The position numbers were made by a program, and so were the translations under genes. Positions 58,001 through 64,000 of a stretch of DNA of 64,000 bases are shown here, one piece after another (the first letter of the stretch is position 1; every line of letters begins with the position of its first letter). The stretch is taken from assembly GCF_003573695.1 (NCBI RefSeq), contig NW_020621936.1, forward strand, positions 13,454,001-13,518,000, read 5' to 3'. The notes under the pieces are model-generated. The model saw only the letters and a list, made by a program, of their open reading frames with translations. It searched no databases and was not told where the DNA came from. Source of the stretch: Papaver somniferum. Lineage: Eukaryota; Streptophyta; Magnoliopsida; Ranunculales; Papaveraceae.

Positions 58001-58813
58001 CAGAGGAATCCGCTTCAACGCTCGCTCCAAAAGAAGCATCTTCAATCATATCTTCAGAGGAAGCTGCTTCAACGCTCTTCAGAAAAAACCGCTTCAACGC
58101 TCGCTTTATAAGAAGCATCTTCAATGCTCTCATCAGAAAAAGCCGCGTCAACGCTCTCTCTAGAAGAAAAACCTTCAACGCCCTCTTCTCTCTTCAGAGG
58201 GAAGCTGCTTCAACGCTCGTCAGAGGAAGCCGCTTCAACGCTCGCTCCAGGAGAAGCATCTTCAATGCTCTTTTCAGATAAATCCGCTTCAACGCTTGCT
58301 CCAGGAGAACCATGTTCAGTGATATCTTCAGAGAAAGCCGCTTCAACGTTCTTCACAAGAAGCCGCTTCAACGCTTCACAAGAAGCATCTTCAATCCCGT
58401 CTTCGCTTTTTAGAGGAAGCTGCTTCAACGCTCGCTCCAGGAGAAGCTTTTTCAATGCTCTTTGTAGAAAAAACCGCTTCAACGCTCGCTATAGAAGAAG
58501 TATCCTCAATGCTCTCTTCAGGGGAAGCCGCTTCAACGCTCGCTCCAGGAGAAGCATCTTCAATGCTCTATTCAGAGGAAGCCGCTCCAATGCTCTTCAC
58601 AAGAAACCGCTTCAACGCTCCAGAAGAAGTATTTTTAATGCTCTCTTCTCTCTTCAGAGGAAACTGTTTTAACTCTCGTCAGAGGAAGCCGCTTCAACGC
58701 TCACTCCAGGAGAAGCATCTTCAATGCTATTTTCAGAAGAAACCGCTTCAACGCTCGCTCCAGGAGAAGCATCTTCAATGCTCTCTTCAGAGGAAGACAC
58801 TTCAACGCTCTCT
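55051..58813. repeat. Higher-order repeat unit 2 (3,763 bp)
   Basis: It is almost identical to unit 3 over its whole length, with only scattered single-base differences seen. The same order of variant monomers and the same inverted block occur. Confidence 0.93.
55055..55592 (-). repeat. Inverted block in unit 2
   Basis: It has the same junctions as in unit 1; the left switch is the short palindrome GCTCTCTTCAGAGC. Confidence 0.92.
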
Positions 58814-61800
58814 TCAGAGCATTGAAGATGCTTCTTCTTGAGCGAACGTTGAAGCGGCTTCTTCTGAAGAGCGTTGAAACGACTTTCTCTGAAGAGACCA
58901 TTGAGGATGCTTCTTTTGGAGCGAGCGTTGAAGCGGCTTCCTCTGAAGAGCGTTGAAGCAGCTTCCTCTGAAGAGAGAAGAGAGCATTGAAGATATTTTT
59001 TTCTGGAGCGTTGAAGCGGTTTTTGGTGAAGAGCATTGGAGCGGCTTCCTCTGAATAGAGCATTGAAGATGCTTCTCCTGAAGCGAGCGTTTAAGCGACT
59101 TCCTCTGGAGAGAGCATTGAAGATACTTCTTCTAGAGCGAGCGTTGAAGCGGTTTCTTCTAAAAAAAACATTTAAAAAGCTTCTCCTGAAGCGAGCGTTG
59201 AAGCGGCTTTCTCTGACGAGCGTTCAAGCAGCTTTTCCTGAAGAGATAAGAGGGCATTGAAGGTTTTTCTTCTGGAGATAGCGTTGAAGCGGCTTCTTCT
59301 GAAAAGAGCATCGAAGATGCTTTTTCTAAAGCGAGCGTTGAAGCGGTTTTTTCTGAAGATGCTTCAACCCTCTCCAGAAGAAGCCGCTTCAACGCTCTCT
59401 CCAGAAGAAGCATCTTCAATGCTCTCTCCAGAAGAAGGTGCTTCAACGCTCTCTCCAGAAGAAGCATCCTCAATGGTCTCTTCTCTCTTTAGTGGAAGAT
59501 GCTTCAACGCTCGCTTCAGAAAAAACATCTTCAATACTCACTTCAGAGGAAGCCGCTTCAACGCTCTTCGGAAGAAGCCGTTTCAACGCTCGCTTCAGAA
59601 GAAGCATCTTCAATGCTCTCTTTAAAGGAATCCGCTTCAACGCTAGCTCCAGGAGAAGCATCTTTAATGCTCGCTTCAAAAGAATCCGCTTCAACGTTCG
59701 CTCCAGAAAAGGCCGATGCAACGCTATTCAGAAGAAGCCGCTTCAACGCTCTCTCCAAAAGAAGTATCTTCAATGCTCTATTCAAAGGAAGTCACTCCAA
59801 CGCTCGCTTCAGAAGAAATACCTTCAATGCTCTCTTCTCTCTTCATAAGAAGTCGCTTTAATGCTCACTCCATAAGAATCATCTCCAATGCTCTCTTATG
59901 AGGAAGCCACTTCAACGCTCGCTCCAGAAAAATCATCTTCAATGCTCTCTTTAAAAGAAGTTTCTTCAACGCTCGCTCCAGGAGAAGCATCTTCAATGCA
60001 CTCTTCAGAAGAAGTCTCTTCAACGCTTTTTCCAGAAGAAGCACCTTCAATGCTCTCTTCTTTCTTCAGATGAAGCTGCTTCAACGCTCGTCAGAGGAAG
60101 CCGCTTCAACGCTCGCTCCAGGAGAAGCATCTTCAATGCTCTCTTCAGAAGAAGCCGCTTCAACGCTCGCTCCAGGAGAAGCATCTTCAATGCTCTCTTT
60201 AAAGGAAGCCGCTTCAACGCTCTTCACAAGAAGCCGCTTCAACGCTCCAGAAAAAACATCTTCAATGCTCTCTTCTCTCTTCAGAGGAAGCCGCTTCAAC
60301 CCTCTTCAGAAAAAGCCGCTTCAACGCTCTCTCCAGAAGAAGCATCTTCAATGATCTCTTCAAAAGAATGTGCTTCAACGCTCTCTCCTGAAGAAAAACA
60401 TCTTCAATCCTCTCTTCTCTCTTCAGAGGAAGCTGCTTTAACGCTCGTCAGAAGAAGCATCTTCAATCCTCTCTTCAGAAGAAGCTGCTTCAACGTTCTT
60501 CAGAAAAAACCGCTTCAACGCTCGCTTTAGAAAAAGCATCTTCAATGCTCTTTTCAGAAGAAGCCGCTTCAACGCTCTCTCCAGAAGAAAAACCTTCAAT
60601 GCCCTCTTCTCTCTTCAGGGGAAGCTGCTTCAACGCTCGTCATATGAAGCCTCTTCAACGCTCGCTTTAGGAGAAGCTTTTTCAATACTCTTTTTAGAAG
60701 AAACCGCTTCAATGCTCTCTTCAGGGGAAACCGCTTCAACGCTCCAGGAGAAGTATCTTCAATACTTTATTCGGAGGAAGCCGCTCTTATGCTCTTCACA
60801 ATAAACCGCTTCAACGCTCCAGAAGAAGTATCTTCAATGCTCTCTTCTCTCTTCAGAGGAAGCTGCTTCAACGCTCGTCAGAGGAAGCCTCTTCAACGCT
60901 CGCTCCAGAAAAAACATCCTCAATGCTCTCTTCAGAGGAAGCCGTTTCAACGCTTTTCAGAAGAAGCCGCTTCAACGCTCGCTCCAGAAGAAGCATCTTC
61001 AATTCTCTCTTCAGAGGAAGCCGCTTCAACGCTCGCTCCAGGAGAAGTATCTTCATGGCTCTCTTCAGAGGAAGCCGTTTCAACGCTATTCACAAGAAGC
61101 CGCTTCAATGCTCCAGAAGTAGGATCTTCAATGCTCTCTTCAGAGGAAGCCTCTTCAACGCTCGCTCCAGGAGAAACATCTTCAATGCTCTATTCAGAAG
61201 AAGCCGCTTCAACCCTCGCTCCATAAGAAGCATCTTCAATGCTCTCTTCAGAGGAAGCCGCTTCAACGCTCGCTCCAGGAAAAGAATCTTCAATGACCTC
61301 TACATAGAAAGACGCTTCAATGCTCTTTACAAGAAGCCGCTTCAACGTCCCAGAAGAAGCATCTTCAACGCTCTCTTCAGAGGAAGTTGCTTCAACGCTC
61401 TCTTCAGAAGAAGCATCTTCAATACTCACTTCAGAGGAAGCCGCTTCAACGCTCTTCAGAAGAATCCGCTTCAACGCTCGCTCCAGAAGAAACATCTTCA
61501 ATGCTCGCTTCAGAAGAATCCGCTTCAACGCTCTCTCCAGAAGAAGTACCTTTAATGCTCTCTTCTCTCTTCAGGGGAAGCTGCTTTAACGCTCGCTCCA
61601 TAAGGAGCCTCTTCAACGCTTTCTAGAAGAAGCCGCTTCAACGCTCTCTCCAGAAGAAGCATCTTCAATGATCTTTCCAGAAGAAGGTGCTTCAACGCTT
61701 TCTCCCGAAGAAACATCTTCAATTCTCTCTTCTCTCTTCAAAGGAAGCTGCTTCAACGCTCGTCAGAGGAATCCGCTTCAACGCTCGCTCCAAAAGAAGC

Positions 61801-62576
61801 ATCTTCAATCATATCTTCAGAGGAAGCTGCTTCAACGCTCTTCAGAAAAAACCGCTTCAACGCTCGCTTTATAAGAAGCATCTTCAATGCTCTCATCAGA
61901 AAAAGCCGCGTCAACGCTCTCTCTAGAAGAAAAACCTTCAACGCCCTCTTCTCTCTTCAGAGGGAAGCTGCTTCAACGCTCGTCAGAGGAAGCCGCTTCA
62001 ACGCTCGCTCCAGGAGAAGCATCTTCAATGCTCTTTTCAGATAAATCCGCTTCAACGCTTGCTCCAGGAGAACCATGTTCAGTGATATCTTCAGAGAAAG
62101 CCGCTTCAACGTTCTTCACAAGAAGCCGCTTCAACGCTTCACAAGAAGCATCTTCAATCCCGTCTTCGCTTTTTAGAGGAAGCTGCTTCAACGCTCGCTC
62201 CAGGAGAAGCTTTTTCAATGCTCTTTGTAGAAAAAACCGCTTCAACGCTCGCTATAGAAGAAGTATCCTCAATGCTCTCTTCAGGGGAAGCCGCTTCAAC
62301 GCTCGCTCCAGGAGAAGCATCTTCAATGCTCTATTCAGAGGAAGCCGCTCCAATGCTCTTCACAAGAAACCGCTTCAACGCTCCAGAAGAAGTATTTTTA
62401 ATGCTCTCTTCTCTCTTCAGAGGAAACTGTTTTAACTCTCGTCAGAGGAAGCCGCTTCAACGCTCACTCCAGGAGAAGCATCTTCAATGCTATTTTCAGA
62501 AGAAACCGCTTCAACGCTCGCTCCAGGAGAAGCATCTTCAATGCTCTCTTCAGAGGAAGACACTTCAACGCTCTCT
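58814..62576. repeat. Higher-order repeat unit 3 (3,763 bp)
   Basis: It has exactly the same length as unit 2 and near-identical sequence. Confidence 0.93.
58818..59355 (-). repeat. Inverted block in unit 3
   Basis: It is the 3,763-bp-offset copy of the block in unit 2. Confidence 0.92.
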
Positions 62577-64000
62577 TCAGAGCATTGAAGATGCTTCTTC
62601 TTGAGCGAACGTTGAAGCGGCTTCTTCTGAAGAGCGTTGAAACGACTTTCTCTGAAGAGACCATTGAGGATGCTTCTTTTGGAGCGAGCGTTGAAGCGGC
62701 TTCCTCTGAAGAGCGTTGAAGCAGCTTCCTCTGAAGGGAGAAGAGAGCATTGAAGATATTTTTTTCTGGAGCGTTGAAGCGGTTTTTGGTGAAGAGCATT
62801 GGAGCGGCTTCCTCTGAATAGAGCATTGAAGATGCTTCTCCTGAAGCGAGCGTTTAAGCGACTTCCTCTGGAGAGAGCATTGAAGATACTTCTTCTAGAG
62901 CGAGCGTTGAAGCGGTTTCTTCTAAAAAAAACATTTAAAAAGCTTCTCCTGAAGCGAGCGTTGAAGCGGCTTTCTCTGACGAGCGTTCAAGCAGCTTTTC
63001 CTGAAGAGATAAGAGGGCATTGAAGGTTTTTCTTCTGGAGATAGCGTTGAAGCGGCTTCTTCTGAAAAGAGCATCGAAGATGCTTTTTCTAAAGCGAGCG
63101 TTGAAGCGGTTTTTTCTGAAGATGCTTCAACCCTCTCCAGAAGAAGCCGCTTCAACGCTCTCTCCAGAAGAAGCATCTTCAATGCTCTCTCCAGAAGAAG
63201 GTGCTTCAACGCTCTCTCCAGAAGAAGCATCCTCAATGGTCTCTTCTCTCTTTAGTGGAAGATGCTTCAACGCTCGCTTCAGAAAAAACATCTTCAATAC
63301 TCACTTCAGAGGAAGCCGCTTCAACGCTCTTCGGAAGAAGCCGTTTCAACGCTCGCTTCAGAAGAAGCATCTTCAATGCTCTCTTTAAAGGAATCCGCTT
63401 CAACGCTAGCTCCAGGAGAAGCATCTTTAATGATCGCTTCAAAAGAATCCGCTTCAACGTTCGCTCCAGAAAAGGCCGATGCAACGCTATTCAGAAGAAG
63501 CCGCTTCAACGCTCTCTCCAAAAGAAGTATCTTCAATGCTCTATTCAAAGGAAGTCACTCCAACGCTCGCTTCAGAAGAAATACCTTCAATGCTCTCTTC
63601 TCTCTTCATAAGAAGTCGCTTTAATGCTCACTCCATAAGAATCATCTCCAATGCTCTCTTATGAGGAAGCCACTTCAACGCTCGCTCCAGAAAAATCATC
63701 TTCAATGCTCTCTTTAAAAGAAGTTTCTTCAACGCTCGCTCCAGGAGAAGCATCTTCAATGCACTCTTCAGAAGAAGTCGCTTCAACGCTTTTTCCAGAA
63801 GAAGCACCTTCAATGCTCTCTTCTTTCTTCAGATGAAGCTGCTTCAACGCTCGTCAGAGGAAGCCGCTTCAACGCTCGCTCCAGGAGAAGCATCTTCAAT
63901 GCTCTCTTCAGAAGAAGCCGCTTCAACGCTCGCTCCAGGAGAAGCATCTTCAATGCTCTCTTTAAAGGAAGCCGCTTCAACGCTCTTCACAAGAAGCCGC
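62577..64000. repeat. Higher-order repeat unit 4, partial
   Basis: It follows units 2 and 3 base for base, apart from rare differences, up to the window edge. At several variant sites (for example the ATGATCGCTTCAAAAG word near 63,430) it agrees with unit 2 rather than unit 3. Confidence 0.93.
62581..63118 (-). repeat. Inverted block in unit 4
   Basis: It is the 3,763-bp-offset copy of the block in unit 3. Confidence 0.92.

Larger units (their letters stand above)
48957..64000. repeat. Minisatellite array of 27-bp monomers (54-bp dimers), runs off the window
   Basis: Two monomer types alternate: one begins GAAGCCGCTTCAACGCTCGC, the other GAAGCATCTTCAATGCTCTC. Each is 27 bp, so the dimer is 54 bp (18 codons). 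Monomers differ by substitutions and by small interruptions such as an extra CTTCTCTCTTCAG block. At 15 kb there are roughly 550 monomers. None of the reading frames of the consensus contains a stop, so overlapping ORFs appear in all six frames; I do not call them genes. Confidence 0.95.

Noticed and set aside
48957..64000. CRISPR-like array
   Set aside because: The repeats are directly adjacent with no unique spacers, are diverged, and the context is plant nuclear DNA.

Overview
The window is plant nuclear DNA, probably from a eudicot with a large, repeat-rich genome. I cannot name the species. The evidence is tRNA-Met and tRNA-Asp primer-binding sites next to long terminal repeats (LTRs), Athila-type and chromodomain-type Ty3/gypsy coding remnants, a CACTA transposon with a 3-bp target duplication, and captured exons of plant SERRATE and a dynamin-related protein. 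I see no intact host gene; everything I can assign is a mobile element, a piece of one, or tandem repeat DNA. This looks like heterochromatin.

Layout. 1-6113: a Tekay/Del-like Ty3/gypsy element with 3.2-kb LTRs, only about 1 kb of internal sequence and a chromodomain remnant. 6114-8021: the 3' part of a second LTR family (here called B, copy B1). 8022-30215: a B-family sequence (B2) interrupted by two separate Athila-like insertions with perfect 5-bp target duplications. A1 (9416-21336, ATAAA) carries frameshifted gag-pol. A2 (22572-30018, TTAAG) has no gag-pol and a triplicated primer-binding site. 30216-32630: a B-family internal region reading leftwards, ended on the right by its own LTR (B3) and on the left by the oppositely oriented B2 LTR.

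32631-34731: a 1.5-kb LTR with its own primer-binding-site-like sequence, a tRNA-Met-derived insert and a short tandem repeat. 34732-43119: a minus-strand Athila-like element (C) in which one LTR sits between a 3' internal end (polypurine tract) and a 5' internal start (primer-binding site, gag, protease, RT), a permuted or tandem arrangement. 43123-47655: a 4.5-kb CACTA transposon (target duplication GAT) carrying spliceable exon fragments of unrelated genes on its minus strand. 47659-48956: unassigned sequence.

48957-64000: a roughly 15-kb minisatellite of 27-bp monomers arranged as 54-bp dimers. From about 51.2 kb it is organised into higher-order units of 3,763-3,787 bp, each containing an inverted block of about 540 bp. 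The array runs off the right edge.

How the parts relate. No pathway or operon is present. A1 looks like a decayed copy of the type that could have supplied proteins to gag-pol-less A2, because the two share the LTR start, promoter region and 3' untranslated region. The most unusual items are the higher-order minisatellite with built-in inversions, the gene-capturing CACTA element, the mosaic LTR of A1, the triplicated primer-binding site of A2 and the head-to-head LTR junction at 30.2 kb.
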